Below, piece after piece: positions 24,778 through 33,752 of a DNA stretch of 64,000 nt. The stretch is from Thiodiazotropha sp040506275. Its GTDB lineage: Bacteria > Pseudomonadota > Gammaproteobacteria > Chromatiales > Chromatiaceae. Under the pieces are notes generated by a model. The model was given only the letters and a program-made list of their open reading frames with translations. It was not told the DNA's origin and did not search any database. The stretch is taken from positions 372,001 to 436,000 of the forward strand of contig JBEVXD010000001.1 of the NCBI GenBank assembly GCA_040506275.1, written 5' to 3'. The first letter of the stretch is position 1; every line of letters begins with the position of its first letter. The translations under genes and the position numbers were made by a program.

Positions 24778-26589
24778 ATGAGTAATTTGACTGCAGGCGC
24801 TCTGGTGCTCTACAAGATCCGCCCGGCAAGGGTGATGGAAGTCTCCGACAAGATCCTTATTGAGTTGGAAGGGGGTAAGAACAAGCGGGTTCGGGATAAA
24901 GATGTTGTGATGCTGCATCCAGGACCAGTTTCAGAATTAAAAAATTTACAGGCACTGGATGGCGAAGTTGAAGAAAACTGGGAACTGCTGGAAGGTGCTG
25001 AGACCGATATCAAAGAGCTGACCGAACTGGTTTTTGGCGATTACACCCCTGCCATGGCCTGGGCTACCTGGCTTTTGGTTTCGGAGGGTATCTATTTTGA
25101 AGGAGAGCCCCAGTCGATTCGACCCAGGTCTGCGGATGCGGTCAAGATAGAGATCGAATCCCGCAATAAAAAAGCCGCTGAAGCGGAGGCTTGGAACTCT
25201 TTCATGCAACGCCTACAGCAAGGCAAAATCATCGAAGAAGACCGTAAAACCCTGGGGGAGGTCGAAGCCCTGGCACTACAAAAAAGAGAAAGTAGCCGAA
25301 TATTGCAGGCTCTGAATCTGGCAGAAAATCCAGTTAGTGCTCATCGACTACTGGTGAAGACCGGTTATTGGTCATTGAATGAAAATCCCTATCCTCGTCG
25401 CATGGGTATAGATGAATCCATTCCCACACATCCGGTGCCTGAATTGCCGGAAGAGAAACGACTCGATCTGACACATCTACCAGCTTTTGCCATCGATGAT
25501 GAGGATAATCAGGATCCTGACGATGCAATCAGCCTAGATGGTCAGCGCATCTGGGTACACGTGGCAGATGTGGCTGCCCTGGTAAAACCTGACAGTGACA
25601 TGGATATCGATGCTCGGAGTCGAGGTGCAAATCTCTATCTGCCAGATCGGATTGTGCCGATGCTACCCCAACCGGTGACCGATCAACTGGGTCTGGGTCT
25701 ACAAGCACGTTCACCTGCGCTCTCAATCGCTTTTCAGCTATCTGAACAGGGAGAGGTGGAGCAGCTTGAAGTCCACCCAAGCTGGTTGAAGGTAGAGCGT
25801 ATCAGTTACGCTGAAGCTGATCAGCGTTTAGATGAGCACCTATTTAAAACGCTATCGGATAAATGCCGTGTTTTCAGAGCAAGGCGGATGGCAGCAGGAG
25901 CAGCCACTATCCAACTGCCTGAAGTGAAGATAAAAGTTCGAGAGGGTGAGGTGGAGATTGTTCCGCTGGAAAAACTGGAAAGCCGCGAAATGGTCACAGA
26001 TTTGATGTTGATGGCCGGGGAGGGGATTGCTAATTACTGCCAGGAGAAAGAGATACCCATTCCTTTCGCTACCCAGGCACCCCCGGAGCAGCAGGATCAA
26101 CCTCAGGATTTGGCTGGGATGTTTGCCTATCGGCGTATGTTCAAGCCGACCCAGGTTAAAACCCAGGCTGAAGCCCATTCTGGTTTAGGACTTCCAGCGT
26201 ACTCTCGATCAACAAGTCCACTGAGACGCTATTCTGATCTGTTGACCCATCAGCAGGTACGGGCCCACCTTTGCAATGAGCCATTGCTCGAACTGAATGC
26301 TGTTTCTGAGCGCATAGCGCAAGCAGAAATGGGTAGTATGTCGAACAGAAAGACTGAACGGGTGTCAAATAACCATTGGCGGATAGTTTACTTGCGGGAT
26401 CAACCCGATTGGCAGGGAGAGGGTATTGTCGTTGCGCGTGAGGGTGAGCGTGCAACTGTGCTGATTCCATCCATTGGGTTGGAAGCCAAGGTGCGGATCA
26501 AGGGAGAGGCCGGGTTGAATGAGAGTGTGAAGCTTAAACTCCGGGAGATCGATCTACCGGATCTTAGCTGTTATTTCAGAGTTCTCTGA
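24778..26589 (+). CDS. RNB domain ribonuclease (RNase II/R-like)
   Basis: 603 residues. The catalytic RNB domain has the acidic cluster 'AFAIDDEDNQDPDDAISL', 'WVHVADVAALV', 'YLPDRIVPMLP' and the late 'SPLRRYSDLLTHQQV'. The metal-binding Asp set is intact. The C-terminal ~60 residues form an S1-like beta segment. The N-terminus lacks the classic cold-shock pair of RNase R and is of the shorter RNase II-like type. It should degrade RNA 3' to 5' in the cytoplasm. ATG 24778 is the only reasonable start. Confidence 0.87.
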   Translation: MSNLTAGALVLYKIRPARVMEVSDKILIELEGGKNKRVRDKDVVMLHPGPVSELKNLQALDGEVEENWELLEGAETDIKELTELVFGDYTPAMAWATWLLVSEGIYFEGEPQSIRPRSADAVKIEIESRNKKAAEAEAWNSFMQRLQQGKIIEEDRKTLGEVEALALQKRESSRILQALNLAENPVSAHRLLVKTGYWSLNENPYPRRMGIDESIPTHPVPELPEEKRLDLTHLPAFAIDDEDNQDPDDAISLDGQRIWVHVADVAALVKPDSDMDIDARSRGANLYLPDRIVPMLPQPVTDQLGLGLQARSPALSIAFQLSEQGEVEQLEVHPSWLKVERISYAEADQRLDEHLFKTLSDKCRVFRARRMAAGAATIQLPEVKIKVREGEVEIVPLEKLESREMVTDLMLMAGEGIANYCQEKEIPIPFATQAPPEQQDQPQDLAGMFAYRRMFKPTQVKTQAEAHSGLGLPAYSRSTSPLRRYSDLLTHQQVRAHLCNEPLLELNAVSERIAQAEMGSMSNRKTERVSNNHWRIVYLRDQPDWQGEGIVVAREGERATVLIPSIGLEAKVRIKGEAGLNESVKLKLREIDLPDLSCYFRVL

Positions 26590-26748
26590 CGTAGTCGGCT
26601 TATAAGGCGAGCAGAGTTCACCCAAACCAGTCTATTGTGATTGTACCGGATTGTATTCCACCCAATCCTTTTCGTGAGTGTAGTGGGTGGTCAAGGGAAA
26701 GCAGTAGCTGGTAATCGATGAGATTTCTTAGCACGAGGTGCTTCTGTT

Positions 26749-27288
26749 ATGAGATGGATATTGATATTGATTGCGTTAAGCCTGCCGGCCTGTAGTACCG
26801 GCTATCAAACGATTTCAGATCTTAATAATCCCTATTACCGATTGCCTGTCGGATCAACTATTGTTTTAAAACAAGCGTTGGTGATTGCACCAAATCGAAC
26901 CCGACTGTTTCTACAACAGGGACAATCCATGCTGCTTGAAGATTTTGATCGATATGAGCCAAATTGTAATTTTGAAGTGAGATCCCTGGTCGATGAACAG
27001 CAAATCGTTAACCCGGAAACTTTCACAATTACCAAAGTAGAAGAGCTGATGGTGGAGGTGGTTCAAGCTGAGCAGGAATATGGGTATGTAACTGTTGGGT
27101 TGGATGACTCTGGAACACCAATGGTATCGCGGGGTTACCATTTCTGGTTGGATTCGACACATCATCCAGAAGTTATGCGTCTCACCTGTCGTAGCGCCTT
27201 TGACGACATGTGGAAAGCACTGCCACCGACTATTTCTGAGATCCGTCAAGCCCTTGATGAGGTTGCTGAACTCCAATTGGCATTATAA
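26749..27288 (+). CDS. Predicted lipoprotein of unknown function
   Basis: 179 residues. The lipobox 'LSLPACS' gives a mature N-terminal Cys at about residue 15, so it should be a lipid-anchored envelope protein. Ser at +2 favours outer-membrane targeting. The mature part is mostly beta ('GSTIVLKQALVIAPNRTRLF', 'YGYVTVGLDD') with two further cysteines, which could form a disulfide. I recognise no domain. It stands between the ribonuclease and the GGDEF-EAL gene, each with its own spacer, so co-regulation is not implied. Confidence 0.8.
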   Translation: MRWILILIALSLPACSTGYQTISDLNNPYYRLPVGSTIVLKQALVIAPNRTRLFLQQGQSMLLEDFDRYEPNCNFEVRSLVDEQQIVNPETFTITKVEELMVEVVQAEQEYGYVTVGLDDSGTPMVSRGYHFWLDSTHHPEVMRLTCRSAFDDMWKALPPTISEIRQALDEVAELQLAL

Positions 27289-27480
27289 TTTAGTGTTAAA
27301 TAGAGAGGAACCCACAAATAACAAGATTTAAATCCTTAACTCCTAATGTGCTATATCTATGCATTGGGGTGGAAGATATTGAAATTGAAGGCGTAGAGGG
27401 GCTTTCTCCATAAATTCGATGTAGATCCAACCACCACTAAATAAAAAGCATTTTGGGTGATTACCTTAGTCGGAAGGGTT

Positions 27481-29922
27481 ATGTCGGCGGATAAAAGCAA
27501 AAAACGAGATATTGGTAAAGAGCTAATAGCTGAAGAGCAGACTCGGATACTCTATCAGCAGGCACCGATATCTAATATCACCGTCTATTCAGTCGCAATA
27601 CTCTTTTACTTCATATTAAAACCCCATATTGAATCATTGATTGTTGAGGTGTGGGTTGTTGCGCTGTTTGCAGCTGCCACCTTCCGTCTCGCACTTTGGT
27701 TGATGCGAAAGCGAAACCCGAAAAAACTGACAATAGAGCAGTGGCACAGGAGCTATCTGATCGGATGTCTGCTTGTTGGCACGTCTTGGAGCCTGATCGT
27801 TCCCTATATTTATCTCTCAGAAAACCTAACTGTGGCGATCAGCTTGTGTATGCTGCTGTTTGGCATCGTTGCCTCTGCTGTCGTTGTCCTGTCAGTCTAC
27901 CTGCAGGCTTTCATTGCCTATGTCTATCCGCAGTTGCTCACCCTTATTGGTACTCTGATCGCCTACGGTGATCAAGGACACAATGCGCTCGCTTTTGCGA
28001 TCTTTGTATATTTGGTTATGACCACGCTGTTCACCCGCAATGTGAATCGCAATTTATTGGAAAATATCAGACTTCAGGTGCAGAACAGTAAGCTGATTGA
28101 AGACCTTGAAGAAGAGGTCAAAAATCGTGAAAATGTAATAAAAGTTCGCACACTTGAACTAGAGGAGAAAAACACCACCCTCAGAATGGAGATAACAGAA
28201 CGGAAGTCAGCGGAATCCGCGTTACGCAAGAGCGAGGAACGCTTCGAACTGGCGATGCGCGGTTCAAATGATGGTGTCTATGACTGGAACCTGCAGAGTA
28301 ATGAAATTTATTTCTCTCCACGTTGGAAGAGTATGCTTGGTTTCGAAGATAATGAACTGGTTAATGAGTTTTCAACCTGGGAAAAACTAACCGAAACAAA
28401 AGATCGGGAGCGCTCCTGGGAAATGTTGAATGATTACATCAATGGTAAGCGTGACAACTTTCATATTGAGTTCAAGATGCGTCATAAGGACGGCCATTGG
28501 GTGGATATCCTCTCCCGAGCCTTTATAGTCCGTAACGCAGACGGAAAAGCGATCCGTACTGTCGGGACGCATGTTGATATTTCAGAAAAGAAACGCCAGG
28601 AAGCACGGATTCTACGCCAGGCTCACTACGATGGTTTGACTGGTCTGCCAAATCGTTTTCTCGCTATGGATCGATTGGCCCAATTACTCAAAGAGGCATC
28701 GAGAGATAGCTGCAAGGTTGCCGTTCTTTTCCTAGACCTTGATGGATTTAAACGGGTCAACGACAGCCTCGGACATGAAACCGGCGATCGCCTGCTGGTA
28801 CAGGCAGCAGAGCGTTTAAATTCGGCTGTCCGAGATGGTGACAGCATCTGCCGTCTTGGCGGAGATGAATTCGTCGTATTGCTGCGAAATTTATCGGAAT
28901 TGAGTGATGTTCGCATGGTTGCCAACTGTTTGATTTCTCATTTTCGACAACCGTTTAGATTGGATGAACGAGAATTGGTTGTTACCACTAGTATTGGTAT
29001 TTCTGTCTACCCAAATGATGGAATGACCCCAACAGAACTGCTGCGGAATGCTGATACAGCTATGTATCACTCCAAGGAACAAGGTAGAAACGTTTATAAC
29101 TTTTTTACTACTGAGATGAATCTGAACATTTCTCGAAGCCTGGAAGTCGAGGAGCAGTTACACGGTGCTCAGGAGCGGCATGAGTTTTCGGTATTTTATC
29201 AGCCTGTCATAGAATTGCAGAGCAATAGGATCGTTGCTGCTGAAGCCCTTTTACGCTGGAATAATCCGGTATTGGGAATGGTGTCTCCAGATGAGTTCAT
29301 TCCAATTGCGGAACAAACAGGGGTAATTTTGGGCATAGGGCGATATGTACTGCAACGGGCTGTCACCAACACTATGCGTTGGCGTGAAATGGTTGATCAC
29401 GATTTTAAAATTGCAATCAACCTGTCACCCAGGCAGTTCCGGGATACTAAGTTGGTAGACTATATAAAGGATCTGCTGCGACAAAGTGGATTGAATGCTG
29501 ATGGGCTGGTGCTGGAGATCACAGAAGGCGTATTAATGAGTGGGCAAAGGGATATCGATGAGGCAGTAACTCGCTTACATAAAGCAGACATACACTTGGC
29601 GATGGACGATTTTGGAACCGGCTACTCATCATTGAGTTATCTACGTAAATTCCCGTTTGATATTTTGAAAGTGGATCGGAGTTTTGTAAATGATTTGACG
29701 GAGGATCCTGCCGATTGCGAACTTGTTAATGCCTCTGTAATGATGGCCCACGGAATGGGATTGGAAGTGGTGGCTGAAGGTGTGGAAACCGAGGGGCAAC
29801 TCCGCTTACTGCGAGAAATGCAATGTGAGTATGCCCAAGGGTATCTGTTCAGCAAACCTATCAATGAAGAGGCCTTTACGAATCTGCTTCAAGATACATC
29901 AATAATAGAATCGTTCAGCTGA
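27481..29922 (+). CDS. Membrane PAS-GGDEF-EAL c-di-GMP enzyme
   Basis: About 813 residues from ATG 27481 (GGAAGG just upstream; GTG 27457 is the longer option). The order is five or six membrane spans, a short coiled coil ('NVIKVRTLELEEKNTTLRM'), a PAS domain, GGDEF and EAL. The cyclase site GGDEF is intact ('CRLGGDEFVVLL'). The phosphodiesterase residues are also present: EALLRW, 'NLSPRQF', 'MDDFGTGYSSLSYL', the Lys in 'ILKVDRSF' and 'AEGVETEG'. Both activities are therefore possible, controlled by the membrane and PAS inputs. It is not linked to other signalling genes. Confidence 0.93.
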   Translation: MSADKSKKRDIGKELIAEEQTRILYQQAPISNITVYSVAILFYFILKPHIESLIVEVWVVALFAAATFRLALWLMRKRNPKKLTIEQWHRSYLIGCLLVGTSWSLIVPYIYLSENLTVAISLCMLLFGIVASAVVVLSVYLQAFIAYVYPQLLTLIGTLIAYGDQGHNALAFAIFVYLVMTTLFTRNVNRNLLENIRLQVQNSKLIEDLEEEVKNRENVIKVRTLELEEKNTTLRMEITERKSAESALRKSEERFELAMRGSNDGVYDWNLQSNEIYFSPRWKSMLGFEDNELVNEFSTWEKLTETKDRERSWEMLNDYINGKRDNFHIEFKMRHKDGHWVDILSRAFIVRNADGKAIRTVGTHVDISEKKRQEARILRQAHYDGLTGLPNRFLAMDRLAQLLKEASRDSCKVAVLFLDLDGFKRVNDSLGHETGDRLLVQAAERLNSAVRDGDSICRLGGDEFVVLLRNLSELSDVRMVANCLISHFRQPFRLDERELVVTTSIGISVYPNDGMTPTELLRNADTAMYHSKEQGRNVYNFFTTEMNLNISRSLEVEEQLHGAQERHEFSVFYQPVIELQSNRIVAAEALLRWNNPVLGMVSPDEFIPIAEQTGVILGIGRYVLQRAVTNTMRWREMVDHDFKIAINLSPRQFRDTKLVDYIKDLLRQSGLNADGLVLEITEGVLMSGQRDIDEAVTRLHKADIHLAMDDFGTGYSSLSYLRKFPFDILKVDRSFVNDLTEDPADCELVNASVMMAHGMGLEVVAEGVETEGQLRLLREMQCEYAQGYLFSKPINEEAFTNLLQDTSIIESFS

Positions 29923-30024
29923 TTGAAGTGGTTGATAGTTGACACAGCGCCTTAGTTATAAACAACATTATATATTTACCGACAAATACTTCTTACTCTT
30001 CTTTAGGATAGTCTTATCCACTGA

Positions 30025-30161
30025 GTAGGGTGGGCCCACGGCCCACCATAAAACGTTAGATATTCACAAGTTGTGGGTAATTACTATAGATCTAGAATTA
30101 AAAAATAGTGACAACTTTATACTGTTTTTAACTTCTATGGTGGGGCAGGGCCCCACCCTAC
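30025..30161. repeat. BIME-like pair of GGGTGGGCC hairpins in inverted orientation
   Basis: Two hairpin units, 30025-30050 (GGTGGGC/GCCCACC) and 30136-30161 (GGTGGGG/CCCCACC), are near reverse complements of each other (22 of 26 bases) and 85 bp apart. This is the layout of bacterial interspersed mosaic elements. It lies in the 556-bp gap 29923-30478, in which I see no gene. A related single unit occurs at 31738-31771. Confidence 0.75.
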
Positions 30162-30478
30162 AGTTTATTGTGTAGCGAAGGAATGTGAGAATTAGATTGC
30201 GTCATCTCTTGATGCAGTGGGTATCTAAAATACTAACCAATAAAAGCTAAACTCAGTAAACTTAGCCGGTGATACAAGGCGTCAGCGAGTTCAGGCCTAT
30301 TTATCTACTCTCAGGGTAGTTCCGAAAACAGGAAAGACGTAACAACAATTTTCAATCTGATAGGTAAAGAATTTTACCACTCTATTGTATACTGTGCTCT
30401 CGGATAGAATAGTGTAAATAGGCTGAGGGCCGTTAGCATGATTGAGATGTGTCAAAAAAGTATTCATGGAGCAGTACG

Positions 30479-30859
30479 ATGAGTGAATTGTATTCTGAAA
30501 ATCCTGTCATGTTTAAGAACAACCCGGTAGGTTTTATTCTATCAATATTGCTAATACCCGTATTTGGTGTGGGTTTGGTTATATTACTTGCATGGCATCT
30601 TCAAAATAAATCATCCAAGTTAACCATAAATGAATCTGAGATTCTTTATGAAAAAGGTCTGCTAAGTAAAGAGCGATCAGAGATTAATATTAGCAGCGTA
30701 AGAACAACAAAAGTGAAGCAATCCTTCTTCAATCGTATCTTTGGAGTCGGGGCAGTTGAAATATATACGGCTGGCGATAATCCGGAAATTGTTGTAACCG
30801 GTCTGCCAGATCCAAATAGAATACGCGAGCTTATCAAGCCTCGTCAGGTTGAAGACTAA
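30479..30859 (+). CDS. PH domain-containing membrane protein (bPH2/YdbS-like)
   Basis: About 126 residues from ATG 30479 (GGAG 7 nt upstream; GTG 30449 rejected). A hydrophobic hairpin ('GFILSILLIPVFGVGLVILLAW') leads into a bacterial PH-like domain ('LTINESEILYEKGLLSKERSEINISSVRTTKV', positions ~53-84, and 'RIFGVGAVEIYTAGD'). bPH2 proteins are membrane-associated; the ligand is unknown. It is followed after 5 bp by a small membrane protein and then YjdM, so the three are probably one operon. Confidence 0.83.
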   Translation: MSELYSENPVMFKNNPVGFILSILLIPVFGVGLVILLAWHLQNKSSKLTINESEILYEKGLLSKERSEINISSVRTTKVKQSFFNRIFGVGAVEIYTAGDNPEIVVTGLPDPNRIRELIKPRQVED

Positions 30860-30864
30860 TTGAT

Positions 30865-31179
30865 ATGGTTGGGGAAACTGATAATAAAGATAAGAATGAA
30901 TCGCGTAAAATAGCCATCGCACTTGTTTTCCTGATATTGATCTTGGGTGTGGCAATCTTACTGATGATTCCTGCATTGTCGGAAATCGCGACAATTCATC
31001 TGTCCCCGGGATTGGGCATCAAGGATTCTGCCGTAATCTCGTTCTTTATTACAGTCATCTTACTGATCGTATTTGCGGTTTTCTCAGGAGATGGCTTATT
31101 GGGGGAGATTCAGTTTGTGCTGAGTGGTTTTGTTGCTTTTTTCCTGATAATTTGGTTAATGGTCGCCTGGATATTTTAA
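30865..31179 (+). CDS. Small membrane protein of unknown function
   Basis: 104 residues with three predicted membrane spans (about 16-36, 52-72 and 80-103) and a short charged N-terminus rich in Asp, Glu and Lys. No recognisable domain. It begins 5 bp after the PH-domain gene and ends 12 bp before yjdM, so it is likely translated from the same mRNA. It is supported as a gene mainly by this packing and by the coherent membrane topology. Confidence 0.7.
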   Translation: MVGETDNKDKNESRKIAIALVFLILILGVAILLMIPALSEIATIHLSPGLGIKDSAVISFFITVILLIVFAVFSGDGLLGEIQFVLSGFVAFFLIIWLMVAWIF

Positions 31180-31191
31180 TCTGAGAATTTG

Positions 31192-31533
31192 ATGAATAAT
31201 ATACCCCCTTGTCTTAAGTGCAATTCAGAATATACCTATCAAGATGGTGATATGTTCATTTGTCCAGAGTGCGCTTATGAATGGGCAACCACTGGAGATG
31301 AAGATAGTGTTGAGACAGAGGAAGCTATAAGAGATGCCAATGGTACAGTTTTAGGCGATGGCGACTCGGTTGTGGTTATCAAAGACCTTAAGGTTAAGGG
31401 TTCATCCTCTGTTGTGAAAGTAGGAACTAAAGTTAAAAATATCAGATTGACCAGTGGGGACCACAACATCGATTGTAAAATTACTGGAATCGGTGCGATG
31501 AAGCTCAAATCTGAGTTTGTTAAAAAGGCGTAG
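31192..31533 (+). CDS. yjdM: YjdM (PhnA) family zinc-ribbon protein
   Basis: About 113 residues, very close to E. coli YjdM as I recall it. The zinc ribbon 'PPCLKCNSEYTYQDGDMFIC' (CxxC) continues with 'PECAYEW' (second CxxC), then the conserved 'DGDSVVVIKDLKVKGSS', 'GTKVKNIRL', 'GDHNIDCKITGIG' and 'MKLKSEFVKK'. The old name PhnA comes from its position near the phosphonate operon in E. coli, but it does not hydrolyse phosphonoacetate; its role is not known. ATG 31192 is preferred to TTG 31189. It is last in a three-gene unit. Confidence 0.93.
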   Translation: MNNIPPCLKCNSEYTYQDGDMFICPECAYEWATTGDEDSVETEEAIRDANGTVLGDGDSVVVIKDLKVKGSSSVVKVGTKVKNIRLTSGDHNIDCKITGIGAMKLKSEFVKKA

Positions 31534-31737
31534 ACGGAATCAATGCTTTCAGAAGAGCTAAGTCAGGTGTTTGACCTATTGTTGAATCGCATACCTCGAT
31601 ATTGAGTTTCCATAATGAGTTGTCGAAAAAGCTATGTGATATTGCCACTAGTCGTTATCTTCGTTGAAGAAACTGCCTTTCACTCACCTGGACGAGCCCG
31701 GTTATCAGGTTTCAATTCTATCCTCATCTCATCTAGA

Positions 31738-31771
31738 GTAGGGTGGATAAGCGTTAGCGTACCCACCCTTA
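31738..31771. repeat. Single GTAGGGTGG palindromic repeat
   Basis: AGGGTGG (31740-31746) pairs with CCACCCT (31763-31769) around ATAAGCGTTAGCGTA. It belongs to the same loose class as the 30.0-30.2 kb pair and lies between convergent genes, where it might serve as a transcription end. Confidence 0.6.
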
Positions 31772-31781
31772 AAGAATCGGA

Positions 31782-32960
31782 TTAGAAAAAGCGGGTTATG
31801 GTGATTTCAGCGTAATCGTCACGATGCATTACAAATAATGGGTCTTGTTCAGGAATGTCAGACCACAGTCGTACTTGTGCGCTGGTTTTCCAGTGGCTAC
31901 CAATGCGCCGGCTTGCTTCGAGGTTGAACATCCAGCCCTCTTCATCAAGGTCCTTTATTACTCCTGCAAGTAATTCACTACCATCTACATCATTAGCTGC
32001 CAGTCGAAAACCGAGAAACAGGTCATTTTCAAATGGAGTAGTGGCCTCATCTCTACGATCGTCATATAGATATTCAGCGAGCAGACCAATATCAATGTCA
32101 CTCTCAGCTATGCCTACAAGGGTATATTCGAATCCACCTGTTGCAGCATTGTAACTGCCGCTGTCGATGGTGCGATGGATCGCTTCCAGTTTCCAAAGCC
32201 AATCCCCTTTGGTCGCCTGTAGGTCTAGACTGGTTTGACGCATCAGTTGGTAGTAGGGGATAAGGCTAATATCGCCCTGTTGACTGATTCTGGGAGTCAG
32301 CAGGGGATCCCGACTGGTGCCGTTGAAATGAGAAAGGCCTATGTCCCAATCACCGATATAGTGGGACCAGCGAAGCGCATAATCCAAGTGCTGATCCTCA
32401 CGGTCAGATTCATATTCTGCATCATCCTGACTAACATGAGGGTGTGTACGTAAACGACCATTTTCACCAGGAAAGGTGCGCTCTCGAAAACCGACCAGGG
32501 CATAAAGGTCAAGAATACCCCAGTCCCGTTCAAGAGAGACTTTGAGTAAAGGTTGTCCCAGTTTCTGCTCTCCATCAGGGTTTTCAACCAGATCAGTCTG
32601 GTTGATCACATCCACCAGATGGAGTGCTTCGGTGACCCCCCAGAATACTCTGCCTACACCGGCCTGAGCTTCCCATCCTTTTCCGGCATAGGTCCATATC
32701 AGCTCACGCAGATCACCATGTGTCCGCTCGCTATCTTTACTGTCCCAGCGTAAAAAAGGAACAAACAGCAGGCTTTGATTACCACTATCCCAACGTTGAT
32801 AATATTCAGGTTGAAATGCCAGCGAAACAAGTTGATCAGACTGTTCTGAGTCTACGGCCTGCTGTGGAAAATAGCGTCCCTGCAATTCAACAAAACCGCT
32901 CCACTCTCCAGCCTGCAATAGACTGGGTATCAGACAGATAATCCATCGCCACAATCTCAC
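31782..32960 (-). CDS. Predicted outer-membrane beta-barrel protein
   Basis: 392 residues. A short signal peptide ('WRWIICLIPSLLQA') is followed by alternating beta strands rich in aromatic residues and a C-terminal Phe ('ITITRFF'), the usual signal for BAM insertion. No domain is certain. It starts with GTG 12 bp after the LolA-like gene and is third in an exporter operon (RND/MMPL, LolA-like, barrel), which suggests a trans-envelope lipid or hydrophobic-compound route. Function beyond that is inference. Confidence 0.78.
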   Translation of the reverse strand: MRLWRWIICLIPSLLQAGEWSGFVELQGRYFPQQAVDSEQSDQLVSLAFQPEYYQRWDSGNQSLLFVPFLRWDSKDSERTHGDLRELIWTYAGKGWEAQAGVGRVFWGVTEALHLVDVINQTDLVENPDGEQKLGQPLLKVSLERDWGILDLYALVGFRERTFPGENGRLRTHPHVSQDDAEYESDREDQHLDYALRWSHYIGDWDIGLSHFNGTSRDPLLTPRISQQGDISLIPYYQLMRQTSLDLQATKGDWLWKLEAIHRTIDSGSYNAATGGFEYTLVGIAESDIDIGLLAEYLYDDRRDEATTPFENDLFLGFRLAANDVDGSELLAGVIKDLDEEGWMFNLEASRRIGSHWKTSAQVRLWSDIPEQDPLFVMHRDDYAEITITRFF

Positions 32961-32972
32961 AATTTAATCTCC

Positions 32973-33752
32973 CTATCTTGCTCGCTTGAGACTGTTCTTA
33001 TTGAAGTCTGTGTCGCTCAGGCCACTGCGAAAACTATACTCTGTCCAGGTTAACAAGGTGCTCTTTCCTGTCTGGTGATTTTCCATAAACATCTCATTGG
33101 CTCGCCAATATTGCTCCAGATATTGCTGATAACCACGAAATACCAAGGTTTTCAATAGATCGTCTTTTCGGTCGTAGTAGTCAATTTTCAGGGGGATATA
33201 CCTCTCCTTGTCAATCCATAATTGTTGTCGTGTATAGCCAGAGTTGGGATCAACCGGATCTCGTTCAATGAGAAAAGAGGCAATACCTTCATGTTCACTG
33301 TCACCAATATATTTGTAGGTATATTTTTCAACTTCCTGAGATGAGATATCCTCATAGGCAAATTCACTACCCATGAAAGGTCCTGACTTATTACGTGAGG
33401 CAATCCGTTTGACCCGTTTGAGTGCGGGTAAATAGAGCCACTGATCATCATCCCCCACTTTATGGGAGAAGCTGAGCAGCGCGGTGCCTTTGACATCTCT
33501 TGGTTCATCGAAAATAACTAAAGTTTTATCTCCGTCGTTTTCTACCTCCAGTGTCTGGTTGCGCATGTCCCGCAGGCTCTCTTCGCCGTGCCTGTTTTTC
33601 AGCAACATGGTCATTGTCGCTTTAAAGTCGTGAAATCCGGTATCCCTGGTCTCGACCTCAGTGGCTATCTCCAAGCCCTGTTCTTCAGGGGTTGCTGCCA
33701 GCATGACGGCCGGTGAAAGCAGAAATATGGTGAGTAATAACTTTAATGTCAC
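32973..33752 (-). CDS. Outer membrane lipoprotein-sorting (LolA-like) protein
   Basis: About 259 residues from GTG 33752. AGGAGG lies 8 nt upstream and the following residues form a signal peptide ('LKLLLTIFLLSPAVMLAA'). The longer frame to 33920 reads through the exporter gene and is rejected. The mature part matches the LolA-like family typified by 'DQWLYLPALKRVKRIASRNK' and 'PFMGSEFAYEDIS', with a half-barrel that binds lipidic cargo. Its start overlaps the exporter stop by 4 bp (GTGA). It probably accepts cargo from the RND partner in the periplasm. Confidence 0.88.
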   Translation of the reverse strand: MTLKLLLTIFLLSPAVMLAATPEEQGLEIATEVETRDTGFHDFKATMTMLLKNRHGEESLRDMRNQTLEVENDGDKTLVIFDEPRDVKGTALLSFSHKVGDDDQWLYLPALKRVKRIASRNKSGPFMGSEFAYEDISSQEVEKYTYKYIGDSEHEGIASFLIERDPVDPNSGYTRQQLWIDKERYIPLKIDYYDRKDDLLKTLVFRGYQQYLEQYWRANEMFMENHQTGKSTLLTWTEYSFRSGLSDTDFNKNSLKRAR

